A DNA stretch of 45,025 bases, from NCBI RefSeq assembly GCF_004348515.1, contig NZ_SMKH01000026.1, forward strand, positions 1 to 45,025, written 5' to 3'. Positions within the stretch are counted from its first letter, which is position 1. Each line of letters begins with the position of its first letter. Of the stretch, positions 16,615-24,728 are shown in pieces. Origin of the DNA: Actinomadura sp. KC345. Lineage in GTDB: Bacteria > Actinomycetota > Actinomycetes > Streptosporangiales > Streptosporangiaceae. A model generated the notes under the pieces. It saw only the letters and a program-made list of their open reading frames with translations, did not search any database and was not told where the DNA came from. The position numbers were made by a program, and so were the translations under genes.

Positions 16615-16620
16615 AGATTA
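16615..16620 (-). promoter_or_regulatory. -10 element for a leaderless cyclase mRNA
   Basis: TAATCT on the minus strand ends eight bases before the ATG at 16606, and no ribosome-binding site lies between. Transcription would start at or within a base or two of the start codon. No -35 is obvious. Confidence 0.45.
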
Positions 16621-16672
16621 TCCGGTCAATTCCACCTAAACCGCCCCGCGCGCGGAATCCGCCCGGCCGGTG

Positions 16673-18070
16673 TCAGGCGAGTTCCCCGATGAAGGCGGCG
16701 AGCTGGGTCAGGTTGCGGCACTCGTACATGGGGACGAGCTCGCCGTAGCGGGACGCGGCGGAGTCGCCGGTGTCCCACCGGCTCCGCGGCTCGGGGTTGA
16801 GCCAGTACGCGTGCCGGGCGCGGTCGACCATCGAGCGCAGGACCGGCAGGGACAGCCCGCCGTAGTTGGAGCGGGCGTCGCCGAGGATCAGCAGCGACGT
16901 CTTGGGCGTGATGGCGTCGCGGTACCTGTCGTCGAAGACCTTGATCGCATGCCCGTAGTCGGAGCGGCCGGTGATCCACACGAGATCGGCCTCGGAGGCC
17001 AGGCGGGTCATCGCGTCGGTGACGTCCGTCCCGGGCGCGAAGAACCGGGTGATCTCGTCGGTGGCGTCGATGAACGCGAACGCGCGGACCTTGCTGAACT
17101 GCTCCCGCAGCGCGAACGTCAGCAGCAGCGTGAAGTGCGCGAACGCCGACACCGAGTCGCTGGCGTCGCACAGGACGACCAGCTCGGGCTTGTGCGGGCG
17201 GCGCGGCCGGTGGTGGGTGGTGAGCGGCACTCCCCCGCTGGCGAGGGACGCGCGGACCGTCCGGCGGAAGTCGAGCCGCCCGCGCCTGCCGTGCCGCTGC
17301 TTCTGCACGAGCCGGGACGCGAGCTTGCGCGCCAGCGGGTACACCTCGCGGCGCAGCGCGGCCAGCTCGGCCCGGTTCGCACTGGAGAAGTCGAGCCGTT
17401 CCAGCGGCGGGCGCACGGCGATGCGGGCGGTGCGCTCGACGCCGGTGTCCTCGGCGATGCGGCGCCGCACCTCCCCGGCCACGAGGTCCTCGAACCGGGC
17501 GATGCGCTCGCGGAACGTGCGGCGGGCGACCCGCTCGGCCATGCCGCCCCGCTCCTGCCCCGTCAGGACGGCGTTGAGCAGCCGGGCCATGAGCGTGTCG
17601 GGCGACATGGCGCGCATGACCCCGAAGGAGAACCACGACTCCTGCCCCGGCGTCTGGCCGTACTCGGCGACGGCCAGGCGCGCGAACTGCCGCAGCCCGG
17701 CGTCGTCCCCGGACAGCAGGAGTTCGGCCAGCTCGCCGCGGCGAGCCTGGACCTGCGGGTCGAGCGCGGGCTGGACGGGGCGCCCGTCGTCGTCCGTCGT
17801 CCGTGCGGGGCGGTCCGGGTCCGGGCGGGATCCGGCGCCGTCCCCCACCGCGGCGGGGAACCACAGGTCGAAGAGCGTGTCGAAGGTGGGGCGGTGCTGG
17901 GGGCGCTTGACGAGCGTGGCCGCATAGGCGGCGCGCAGCGACTCGCGGTCGAGGAGGCCGACGGCCTGCACGGCGCGGACGGCGTCCAGTCCCTCGGCGA
18001 CCGACACCGGCAGGCCGGACCGGCGCAGCTCCGCGAGGAACCCCGTGTGGCGGTCGATGAGGGAGGCCAT
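16673..18070 (-). CDS. VWA-domain protein, CoxE-like
   Basis: 465 residues. The N-terminal two thirds are helical and charged. The C-terminal third is a von Willebrand A domain with the metal-ion MIDAS motif DASDSVS, a later DATDEIT and LILGDARSNYGG. This architecture is the CoxE-like partner of MoxR ATPases, which remodel or insert metal in target enzymes. The ATG at 18070 is preceded by GGTGAC. It begins 17 bases after the MoxR stop, so the two are co-transcribed. Its client protein is not apparent in the window. Confidence 0.88.
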   Translation of the reverse strand: MASLIDRHTGFLAELRRSGLPVSVAEGLDAVRAVQAVGLLDRESLRAAYAATLVKRPQHRPTFDTLFDLWFPAAVGDGAGSRPDPDRPARTTDDDGRPVQPALDPQVQARRGELAELLLSGDDAGLRQFARLAVAEYGQTPGQESWFSFGVMRAMSPDTLMARLLNAVLTGQERGGMAERVARRTFRERIARFEDLVAGEVRRRIAEDTGVERTARIAVRPPLERLDFSSANRAELAALRREVYPLARKLASRLVQKQRHGRRGRLDFRRTVRASLASGGVPLTTHHRPRRPHKPELVVLCDASDSVSAFAHFTLLLTFALREQFSKVRAFAFIDATDEITRFFAPGTDVTDAMTRLASEADLVWITGRSDYGHAIKVFDDRYRDAITPKTSLLILGDARSNYGGLSLPVLRSMVDRARHAYWLNPEPRSRWDTGDSAASRYGELVPMYECRNLTQLAAFIGELA

Positions 18071-18087
18071 GTCACCTGATCCCGGGG

Positions 18088-18966
18088 TCAGCCCCGCAGC
18101 CCCAGTTCCTTGGCCGCGCGTTCCTGGTCGGTGACGTGCTTGAGGACGACGCCGAGGGTCCGCGCGACGGCCGCCTCGTCCAGGTCGTCCAGGCCGAGGG
18201 CGAGCAGGGTGCGCGCCCAGTCGACGGTCTCGGCGATCGACGGGGCCTTCTTGATCTCCAGGTCGCGCAGCGTGCCGACCGTCCGGACGAGCTGCTCGGC
18301 CAGCTCCGCCTCGATCCCGGGCACCTGGGCGAGGACGATGTCGCGCTCCCGGTCGGGCGCCGGGTAGCCCAGGTGCAGGTAGAGGCAGCGGCGCTTGAGC
18401 GCCTCCGACAGTTCCCGCGCCGCGTTCGAGGTGATCAGCACGAACGGGCGGCGGACGGCGCCGACGGTGCCGAGCTCGGGGATCGTGACCTGGAAGTCCG
18501 ACAGGACCTCCAGCAGCATGCCCTCCACCTCGACGTCGGCCTTGTCCGCCTCGTCGATCAGCAGGACGGTCGGGCCGGTGCGCCGGATGGCCGCCAGCAG
18601 CGGCCGCTCCAGGAGGAACTCCTCGGAGAAGATGTCGTCGTGGGTCTCCTGCCAGGCCCGGTCGGAGGGCGCCGCCTGGATGGCGAGGAGCTGCTTCTTG
18701 TAGTTGAACTCGTACAGGGCGCGGGCCTCGTCCAGTCCCTCGTAGCACTGGAGCCGGATCAGCTCGGCGCCGGTCGCGGCGGCGACGGCCTTGGCCAGCT
18801 CCGTCTTGCCGACCCCGGCGGGCCCCTCGACCAGGAGCGGCTTGCCGAGCGTCTGCGCGAGATAGACGGTCGTGGCGATCGACTCGTCGGCGAGGTAGCG
18901 GACCTCCGCCAGCCTGCCGCCCACGTCGGCGGGTGACGTGAACGCCCCGTCCGCGGTGCCGGTCAT
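18088..18966 (-). CDS. MoxR-family AAA+ ATPase
   Basis: 292 residues. Walker A is GPAGVGKT, Walker B is LLIDEADKAD, sensor 1 is ITSNAARELSEALKRR with the arginine finger region, and sensor 2 follows. MoxR ATPases work with VWA proteins as chaperones, and this gene sits directly before one. The start is the ATG at 18966, which overlaps the lipoprotein stop as ATGA, with GGGG as the only Shine-Dalgarno. The frame stays open to 19179, but the extra residues read as low-complexity shadow of the lipoprotein gene. Confidence 0.92.
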   Translation of the reverse strand: MTGTADGAFTSPADVGGRLAEVRYLADESIATTVYLAQTLGKPLLVEGPAGVGKTELAKAVAAATGAELIRLQCYEGLDEARALYEFNYKKQLLAIQAAPSDRAWQETHDDIFSEEFLLERPLLAAIRRTGPTVLLIDEADKADVEVEGMLLEVLSDFQVTIPELGTVGAVRRPFVLITSNAARELSEALKRRCLYLHLGYPAPDRERDIVLAQVPGIEAELAEQLVRTVGTLRDLEIKKAPSIAETVDWARTLLALGLDDLDEAAVARTLGVVLKHVTDQERAAKELGLRG

Positions 18967-19400
18967 CCCCTGCCCCCCTGTGCGCCGCGCTTCGTGGCGG
19001 CCGCCTTCTTGTAGGTCTGGTTGGTGCCCGCGAACACGAGCGATCTCCCGCCCTCGCCGAGGGCGACGCCCCAGTAGGACGCGGTCCGCGGGTCGCCGCC
19101 CTTCCAGGAGAAGCGGTACTTGCCCCCGCCCTCGGGGACGACCGTCCCGCTCCAGAGCTTCTGCTTCTGCCTCATCCACACGCCCTTGCCGTCCGCCGCG
19201 AACTGGAAGTGGTCCCCGGCGGCGCCGACCCAGCGTCCGACGAGGGGCTTCATGTCGGAGGGCTTCACGATGGGGAGCGGCGCGAGCGTGGTGGGCGGAG
19301 CGGACGAGGCGCCCGAGCCGGCCGTGTCCCCCTCACCGCCGCCGCAGCCGGTGAGGGCGAGCGCGGCGGCCGCGCTGACGGCCAGGGCGCTGGTTCTCAC
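18963..19400 (-). CDS. Small lipoprotein at the head of the MoxR-VWA operon
   Basis: 145 residues from a GTG start. The lipobox LTGC places the lipidated Cys at residue 19, followed by a Gly/Ser/Thr linker and a compact beta-rich domain (residues about 50-130: WVGAAGDHFQF, YRFSWKGG, SYWGVALG). GGAGG five bases before the GTG decides this start against upstream in-frame ATGs. The stop overlaps the MoxR start by ATGA, so the three genes are translated in concert. The domain resembles a lipocalin-like barrel, but I do not recognise the family. Confidence 0.85.
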   Translation of the reverse strand: MRTSALAVSAAAALALTGCGGGEGDTAGSGASSAPPTTLAPLPIVKPSDMKPLVGRWVGAAGDHFQFAADGKGVWMRQKQKLWSGTVVPEGGGKYRFSWKGGDPRTASYWGVALGEGGRSLVFAGTNQTYKKAAATKRGAQGGRG

Positions 19401-19534
19401 GAAGACCTCCGGGGCGATCTGGGGTGAAGCGGCAGTGTACCGGCGGCTCCGTTCCCGCCTTCGTCCCGCCCGAGACCTGCGGGGTACGCGGCGGTTCGCC
19501 CCGCCGGGTGAGGCGCCGGGCGGAAGCCGTTGCC

Positions 19535-19540
19535 TATAAC
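19535..19540 (+). promoter_or_regulatory. -10 element placing transcription start at an ATG
   Basis: TATAAC ends six bases before the ATG at 19547, the spacing of a -10 box to its transcription start. With no ribosome-binding site in that gap the mRNA is probably leaderless. Confidence 0.55.
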
Positions 19541-19546
19541 CGGAAC

Positions 19547-19888
19547 ATGACGACCCCACGACTCCCCCGCGACGACCTCACGGCGGCCATGGCGGCCCGC
19601 CGCGAGCTGGGACCGGAGTACGACGACGCCTTCATCGAGACCGTCGTCGACCGCATCCAGGAGACGCTCGAAGCGCGCTCCGGCGCCGCGCCCCGCCCCC
19701 GGGCACGTCCGGCCGGGGCGCCGGAGCGCGGCGACCGCTATCACGGCCTGGCCATGGCGGTGCTGTCGCTGCTGGCCGCGATCCCGCTGAGCGCGATCGG
19801 CGTCGTCAACGCCGGCCTCCCGGGGCTGTTCGTCGTGATGGCCGGAATCGTCCTCATCAACGTCACCTACACCTTCCGTCCTCGCTAG
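19547..19888 (+). CDS. Small two-helix membrane protein
   Basis: 113 residues. The first 60 residues are charged (LGPEYDDAFIETVVDRIQETLEAR), followed by a Pro/Arg linker and two membrane helices (MAVLSLLAAIPLSAIGVV and LFVVMAGIVLINVTY). This layout is common in actinomycete small membrane proteins of unknown role. The ATG at 19547 follows TATAAC by six bases, so the start and a leaderless message agree. It is convergent with the acyl-CoA dehydrogenase gene. Confidence 0.75.
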   Translation: MTTPRLPRDDLTAAMAARRELGPEYDDAFIETVVDRIQETLEARSGAAPRPRARPAGAPERGDRYHGLAMAVLSLLAAIPLSAIGVVNAGLPGLFVVMAGIVLINVTYTFRPR

Positions 19889-19904
19889 TCCGCGCAGGCG
19901 CCCG

Positions 19905-22100
19905 TCACCTGCCGGGCTCCGGGTCGCGGGGAAGGCCGAGGAGGCGCTCGCCGATGATGTTGAGCTGCACCTCGGTGGTGCCGCCGTAGATCGTCATCGC
20001 GCGGCTGAACAGCATGGCGCGCGCGACGATGCCGCTCTCGGCCATCGGCACCTCGGTGACCGCCGCGGTGCCCTGCGCCGCCCAGCAGTGGTCGGCGACG
20101 TTCTGGTTGAACTGGACGCCGAGGAGCTTGCGGACGCTGGCCTCCGCGCCCGGCTCCACGCCGTTCAGCTGCTTGAGCGTGGTGCGCAGGCCGAGCAGGT
20201 CGATCGACTGGCCCCGGGCGACGAGCTCGCCGACCTCGGCGGCGGCGATCGCGTCCAGCTCCCGGCCCTTGAAGAACCTCAGCAGCTCGGGGACGCCCAT
20301 GCCGAGGCCGCCGCCGGTCGACAGCGACACCCGCTCGTTGGACAGCGTGTTGCGCGTGACCTGCCAGCCCTTGTTCACCTCGCCGACCACGCGGTCGTCG
20401 GGAACGAACACGCCGTCGAGGAACACCTCGTTGAAGATGGCCTCGCCGGTCAGCTCCTTGAGGGGCCGGACGTCCACGCCCTCGGACTTCATGTCCACCA
20501 GGAAGTAGGTGATCCCGTCGTGCTTGGGGGCGTCGGGGTCGGTGCGGGCGATGCAGAAGCCCCACTGGGCGTAGTGGGCGAGCGACGTCCAGATCTTCTG
20601 GCCCGTGAGCCTCCAGCCGCCCTCGACGCGCTCGGCCTTCATCGACAGCGACGCGAGGTCGGAACCGGCGCCCGGCTCGGAGAACAGCTGGCACCACGCG
20701 ATCTGCCCGCGCAGCGTCGGCCGGAGGAACCTCTCCTTCTGCTCGTCGGTGCCGTAGCGGACGAGTGACGGCACCAGCCAGGCGCCGATGCCCAGGTTCG
20801 GGGCCTTGACCTTGGCCGCCTTCAGCTCCTGCTGGATGAGGATCTGCTCGACCGGGCCGGCCTCGCGTCCCCACGGCTTCGGGAAGTGCGGGACGCTCCA
20901 GCCCTCGTCGCCCAGCTTCGCGTGCAGTTCCTCCTTGTCCTCGATGCCGGCCAGCTCGGCGACCTCGGCGCGGATCCGCTCGCGGATCGGCCGGGCGTCC
21001 TCGTCCAGCTCCAGGACGACCTCGCGGCGGCGGCCGTCCAGCGCGAGCTCCGCCACCTTGGCGGCCCACTCCTTGGCCGGGCCGAGCAGCGACCGGAGCG
21101 TCAGGGCGCGGCGCAGGTAGACGTGCGCGTCGTGCTCCCAGGTGAAGCCGATCCCGCCGAGGATCTGGATGGCGTCGCGGGCGGTCTGCACGCCCGCGTC
21201 CAGCGCGATGACGGCCGACACCGCGGCGGCGAACCCGGCCTCCTCCGTGCCCTCGTCCAGGGCGCGGGAGGCGTCCCAGGCGGCGGCGCGGGCCTGCTCC
21301 AATGCGATGAGGCTGCCCGCCGCCTTGTGCTTGACGCCCTGGAACTGCCCGATCGGGCGGCCGAACTGCTCGCGGACCTTGGCGTACTCGGCGGCGGTCG
21401 TCACCAGCCAGCCGGCGAGCCCGGCCGTCTCGGCGCCGAACAGCGCCGCGGCGAGGTCCTTGACGCGGGCGGCGGTGAGGCCGTCCAGGACGCGGTCCGC
21501 GGCGACGGCGAGGCCGGTCACCTCCACGGAGGCGACGCGGCGGACCCGGTCGAGGCTCTCGACCGGGGTGACGGTGACGTCGGCGGCGTCGACCGCGACC
21601 CACTGCTCGCCGTCCCCGTCGGCGACCGGCAGGACGATCACGTCGGCGAGCGCGGCGCCGAGGACCGTCGCGGACGTCCCGGAGACGACGAGGGAGCCGC
21701 CGTCCCGGCGGCCGGTCAGGTTCCCGTCGAGCGCGACGGCGCCCGTCCTGGATCCGTCGGCCAGGCCGGGCAGCAGCTCCGCCCGCACCTTGGCGTTGCT
21801 GGACGCGTCGACGACGGCGCTCGCGAACACGGTCGGCAGGAACGGGCCGGGCGCGGCGGCGCGGCCCAGCTCCTCCAGCACGACCGACAGCTCCAGGAGG
21901 CCGTAGCCCTGGCCTCCGTGCTCCTCGTCCAGGTGCAGCCCGAGCAGGCCCTGTTCGGCCAGTGCGGGCCAGAACCCGGGCCTGGTCTCCTCGTCCGCCT
22001 CCAGCGCGGCCCGGACGGCCGTCACCGGAATGTTGCGCTCGGCGAAGCCGCGCACCGAATCGGCGAGCGCCTCGTGCTCCTCGGTCAGCCCGATGGCCAT
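19905..22100 (-). CDS. FadE34-like tandem acyl-CoA dehydrogenase
   Basis: 731 residues, two acyl-CoA dehydrogenase units fused. The first (about 1-375) has REQFGRPIGQFQ and the C-terminal AIQILGGIGFTWEH. The second (about 385-725) has the FAD/substrate motif FSEPGAGSDLASL, GQKIWTSLAHYAQ, and ends YGGTTEVQLNIIGERLLGLPRDP. The mycobacterial relative FadE34 is a natural fusion of the steroid-type heteromeric dehydrogenases and acts on steroid side-chain CoA esters. The first unit has lost the usual WCxxxTEP-type segment. It uses the ATG at 22100 with GAGAGAGGG seven bases before. Confidence 0.93.
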   Translation of the reverse strand: MAIGLTEEHEALADSVRGFAERNIPVTAVRAALEADEETRPGFWPALAEQGLLGLHLDEEHGGQGYGLLELSVVLEELGRAAAPGPFLPTVFASAVVDASSNAKVRAELLPGLADGSRTGAVALDGNLTGRRDGGSLVVSGTSATVLGAALADVIVLPVADGDGEQWVAVDAADVTVTPVESLDRVRRVASVEVTGLAVAADRVLDGLTAARVKDLAAALFGAETAGLAGWLVTTAAEYAKVREQFGRPIGQFQGVKHKAAGSLIALEQARAAAWDASRALDEGTEEAGFAAAVSAVIALDAGVQTARDAIQILGGIGFTWEHDAHVYLRRALTLRSLLGPAKEWAAKVAELALDGRRREVVLELDEDARPIRERIRAEVAELAGIEDKEELHAKLGDEGWSVPHFPKPWGREAGPVEQILIQQELKAAKVKAPNLGIGAWLVPSLVRYGTDEQKERFLRPTLRGQIAWCQLFSEPGAGSDLASLSMKAERVEGGWRLTGQKIWTSLAHYAQWGFCIARTDPDAPKHDGITYFLVDMKSEGVDVRPLKELTGEAIFNEVFLDGVFVPDDRVVGEVNKGWQVTRNTLSNERVSLSTGGGLGMGVPELLRFFKGRELDAIAAAEVGELVARGQSIDLLGLRTTLKQLNGVEPGAEASVRKLLGVQFNQNVADHCWAAQGTAAVTEVPMAESGIVARAMLFSRAMTIYGGTTEVQLNIIGERLLGLPRDPEPGR

Positions 22101-22133
22101 GCGTGAACCCTCTCTCAGCCGCTTTTGACAGCG

Positions 22134-22164
22134 ATTCTAGAACAGGATTCGGTGCTGTGGTCCA
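22134..22164 (-). promoter_or_regulatory. Promoter and overlapping operator of the acyl-CoA dehydrogenase gene
   Basis: On the minus strand TGGACC (-35, 22164-22159) and TAGAAT (-10, 22139-22134) are 19 bases apart. On the plus strand 22138-22151 reads TAGAACAGGATTCG, a partial match to the TetR-family KstR operator TAGAAC-N2-GTTCTA; FadE34 of mycobacteria is in the KstR regulon. The left half matches well, the right half poorly. Confidence 0.4.
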
Positions 22165-22177
22165 GAGGGCGCGGCAC

Positions 22178-23203
22178 TCAGCCTTCGCGCGTCGCCGCGG
22201 TGCCGGTCTCGTCGGCGGGCGCGTCCACGGGCGCTTCCCGGGGCGGCTCGCCCGGCCCCTGGTCATCGGCCTTGCGGCCGACGGCCAGGCTGGCGACGGT
22301 GGTCGCGACGAGCGTGCCGGCGATCACCGACAGGGACAGCCAGATCGGCACCTCGGGCGCCCACGCGGCACCGTACTCGTGCAGCGCGTGGAGGATCAGC
22401 TTGACCCCGATGAAGCCGAGGATGAACGCCAGGCCGTGCGAGAGGTAGACGAGCCGGTCGGTGAGGCCGCCGAGCAGGAAGTAGAGCTGGACCAGCCCCA
22501 TCAGCGCGAACGCGTTGGCGGTGAAGACCAGGTACGGCTCGGTCGTCAGCCCGAAGATCGCCGGGATGGAGTCCACCGCGAACAGCACGTCGGTGGAGCC
22601 GATGGCGATCATGACGATGGCCATCGGGGTGAGCATCCGGGCGCCGTTCTGCCGGGTGACGAACTTCGTGCCGTCGTACTCGTCGGACGTCGGGATGACC
22701 CGCTTGGACCACCGCAGCAGCGCGTTCTCGTTGACCTCGTCGTCGTCCCCGCTGCGGACCATCCCGTAGGCGGTCCAGAGGAGGAACACGCCGAAGATGA
22801 AGAAGACCCAGGTGAACGTCGAGATGGCGGCGGCGCCGACCGCGATGAAGAGGCCGCGCAGCACCAGCGCGATGACGATGCCCGCCATCAGCACCGTGTG
22901 CTGGGCGTGCTTCGGCACGGCGAACCGGGTCAGGATCACCATGAACACGAAGAGGTTGTCGACGCTGAGGCTCTTCTCGGTGACGAAGCCGCCGAAGTAC
23001 TCACCGGCGTACTGCGCTCCGGAGAAGATCCAGACGCCGATGCCGAAGACCACGGCGAGACCGATGTAGATCGTCGACCAGAACGCGGCGCGCCGCGTGC
23101 TGAACTCCCGCGTGTCGTTCCTGTGGATGAGGAAGAGGTCGGTGGCGATGATGACGAGGATCCCTGCGATGGTCAGGGTCCACACCAGGGGGGAGACGGA
23201 CAA
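22178..23203 (-). CDS. TerC-family membrane transporter
   Basis: 341 residues with about nine membrane helices. The TerC motifs are present: LSVDNLFVF early and FAVDSIPAIFG in the second repeat, each with the intramembrane Asp. Relatives in enteric bacteria and Bacillus export manganese or mature metalloproteins. It starts at a TTG (23203) six bases after GGAGG. That Shine-Dalgarno lies inside a 10-base-pair hairpin belonging to a manganese-type riboswitch, which supports a metal-ion role. The C-terminal 35 residues are acidic and disordered. It precedes the acyl-CoA dehydrogenase gene by 77 bases. Confidence 0.92.
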   Translation of the reverse strand: MSVSPLVWTLTIAGILVIIATDLFLIHRNDTREFSTRRAAFWSTIYIGLAVVFGIGVWIFSGAQYAGEYFGGFVTEKSLSVDNLFVFMVILTRFAVPKHAQHTVLMAGIVIALVLRGLFIAVGAAAISTFTWVFFIFGVFLLWTAYGMVRSGDDDEVNENALLRWSKRVIPTSDEYDGTKFVTRQNGARMLTPMAIVMIAIGSTDVLFAVDSIPAIFGLTTEPYLVFTANAFALMGLVQLYFLLGGLTDRLVYLSHGLAFILGFIGVKLILHALHEYGAAWAPEVPIWLSLSVIAGTLVATTVASLAVGRKADDQGPGEPPREAPVDAPADETGTAATREG

Positions 23204-23208
23204 CGTGT

Positions 23209-23340
23209 ACCTCCAGCGGACACGAACGAGCGCTGGAGGTCTCTCCCGCCCTTCATGAGCGAGGGCCGCGGCCCCGGGCCGGTATTGGACCGACCGTATT
23301 GACGGGAACCGTGCGCGGGGATACTCCCCTCCACGCCTCC
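23209..23340 (-). ncRNA. yybP-ykoY (manganese) riboswitch controlling TerC translation
   Basis: Read as mRNA, the aptamer starts with GGAGG (23340-23336), then GGGGAGTA (about 23329-23322), CGTCAATACGG (23304-23294) and GGAGAGACC (23246-23238), the family landmarks in order. The 3' strand ACCTCCAGCG (23240-23231) can pair with the 5' GGAGG as stem P1, or form a perfect 10-base-pair hairpin with CGCTGGAGGT (23218-23209), which hides the TerC Shine-Dalgarno. Metal binding that stabilises P1 should free the Shine-Dalgarno and turn translation on, as known for alx and mntP. Confidence 0.8.
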
Positions 23341-23450
23341 TTCAACGCACGCCCCACCAGGGCGGTTCCCTCGCATCCGAACTTTCGGCGCATCTTCCGA
23401 ACCGGACCGCAAGGGGTGGCGTCTAAGGTCCCTCACCCTCCACCCTCAGC

Positions 23451-24728
23451 TCAGCGGCGGGCGTCCGCCAGCTCCCGGTACAGGTCGGCGAGCTGCTCGA
23501 CGGCGTCGTTCTCGTCCGGCAGCATGGCCGCCCGCTGCGCGGCGGCGGACCCGAGCCGCGCCGCGAGCGCCGGGTCGTCCAGGACGCGGCTCACCGCGCG
23601 TTCCAGCGCTCCCGCGTCGCCCGGAGGGACCAGCAGCGCCGCCTCGCTCTCGGGGCCGTGCAGCAGCGGGCCGCCGTTCCCGGTGGCGGGGGCGCCGTCC
23701 GCCGTCCGCCCGCCCGCGCCGACCAGGCCGGGGATCCCGCCGACGCGGGTGGCGACGAGCGGCAGCCCCGCCCGCAGGATCTCCTGGACGATCAGCGGCT
23801 GTCCCTCCCACACGCTCGGGACGACGGCCACGTCGGACGCGGCCAGGAGCGCGGGGACGTCGGAACGGCGCCCGAGCAGCCGGACCGGCAGTTCCTCGGC
23901 CTCGATGCGGGCGCGCAACTCGTCCTCCAGCGGGCCGTCCCCGGCGATCGCGACGAGCGGCGGCGGGGTGCGGCCGGCCCAGTCCCGCGCGGCGTCCAGC
24001 AGCGTCGGCAGCCCCTTCTGCTCGGCAAGCCGGCCCACCGTGACGACCAGGGGGCGCTCCCCCACGCCCAGCTCGGCGCGCAGGTCGGCGCGGACGGCCG
24101 GGCCCGGCGGCGCCTGCGGCGCGGGCGCGGGGACGATCGCGTGCCCCACCGACCGGGCGCCCAGGGACCGCATCCGCTCCTCCAGGTCGGGCGAGACGCC
24201 GAGGACGCGGGCGGCGCCGCGCGCCACGACGCGTTCCAGCGTCCCGTAGACGGCGGCCGTCCGCCCGCCGGCGATGACGGCGTTGTGCAGGGTGACGACC
24301 AGCGGCGCCGCGCCCCGCGAGAACCGCAGCGGTTCCGGCGCGACCCGCGCGCACGCCGCGACGGCGAGGGCTCCGGCGCGGAGCCCGTGGGCGTGGACGA
24401 CCCCGGCCCCGCGCAGGAGCGAGCGGAGCCGGGCGACGGCCTTGGCGTCGTTCAGCGGGCGGGGCCGGTCGGCGAGGTCGACCTCCGCGAAGCGCACGCC
24501 GCTCCCGGTGAACCCGAACAGCTCCTCGGTCGAGGCGGGTCCGCACACCAGGACGCGTGCGCCGCGCTCGGCCAGGCCGGCCGCGACGGACCGGACGTGC
24601 CTGCCGACGCCGCCCGCGCTGGTGCCGAGGACCAGCGCGACGCGCAGCCCCTCCAGATCGAACGCGGAGCGTTCGCCGGGTCCGGGGGCCCGCCCCCGGG
24701 TGGAGCGGGGTTCCTTGTTCTCAGTCAT
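23451..24728 (-). CDS. GT4-family glycosyltransferase
   Basis: 425 residues of GT-B fold. The N-terminal domain opens VALVLGTSAGGVGRHVRS (glycine loop and acceptor side). The C-terminal domain has VTVGRLAEQKG, IAGDGPLEDELR and the EGQPLIVQEILRAGLP segment with the E-x7-E nucleotide-sugar motif. Donor and acceptor are unknown. Its ATG overlaps the end of the MurJ-like flippase gene by 8 bases, so it belongs to the same operon and probably modifies the same lipid-linked product. The first 25 residues are charged and disordered. TerC and its riboswitch follow downstream. Confidence 0.9.
   Translation of the reverse strand: MTENKEPRSTRGRAPGPGERSAFDLEGLRVALVLGTSAGGVGRHVRSVAAGLAERGARVLVCGPASTEELFGFTGSGVRFAEVDLADRPRPLNDAKAVARLRSLLRGAGVVHAHGLRAGALAVAACARVAPEPLRFSRGAAPLVVTLHNAVIAGGRTAAVYGTLERVVARGAARVLGVSPDLEERMRSLGARSVGHAIVPAPAPQAPPGPAVRADLRAELGVGERPLVVTVGRLAEQKGLPTLLDAARDWAGRTPPPLVAIAGDGPLEDELRARIEAEELPVRLLGRRSDVPALLAASDVAVVPSVWEGQPLIVQEILRAGLPLVATRVGGIPGLVGAGGRTADGAPATGNGGPLLHGPESEAALLVPPGDAGALERAVSRVLDDPALAARLGSAAAQRAAMLPDENDAVEQLADLYRELADARR

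Noticed and set aside
14432..16639. 735-codon plus-strand frame over the MBL and cyclase genes
   Set aside because: It runs across two real genes in opposite orientations and has no family resemblance.
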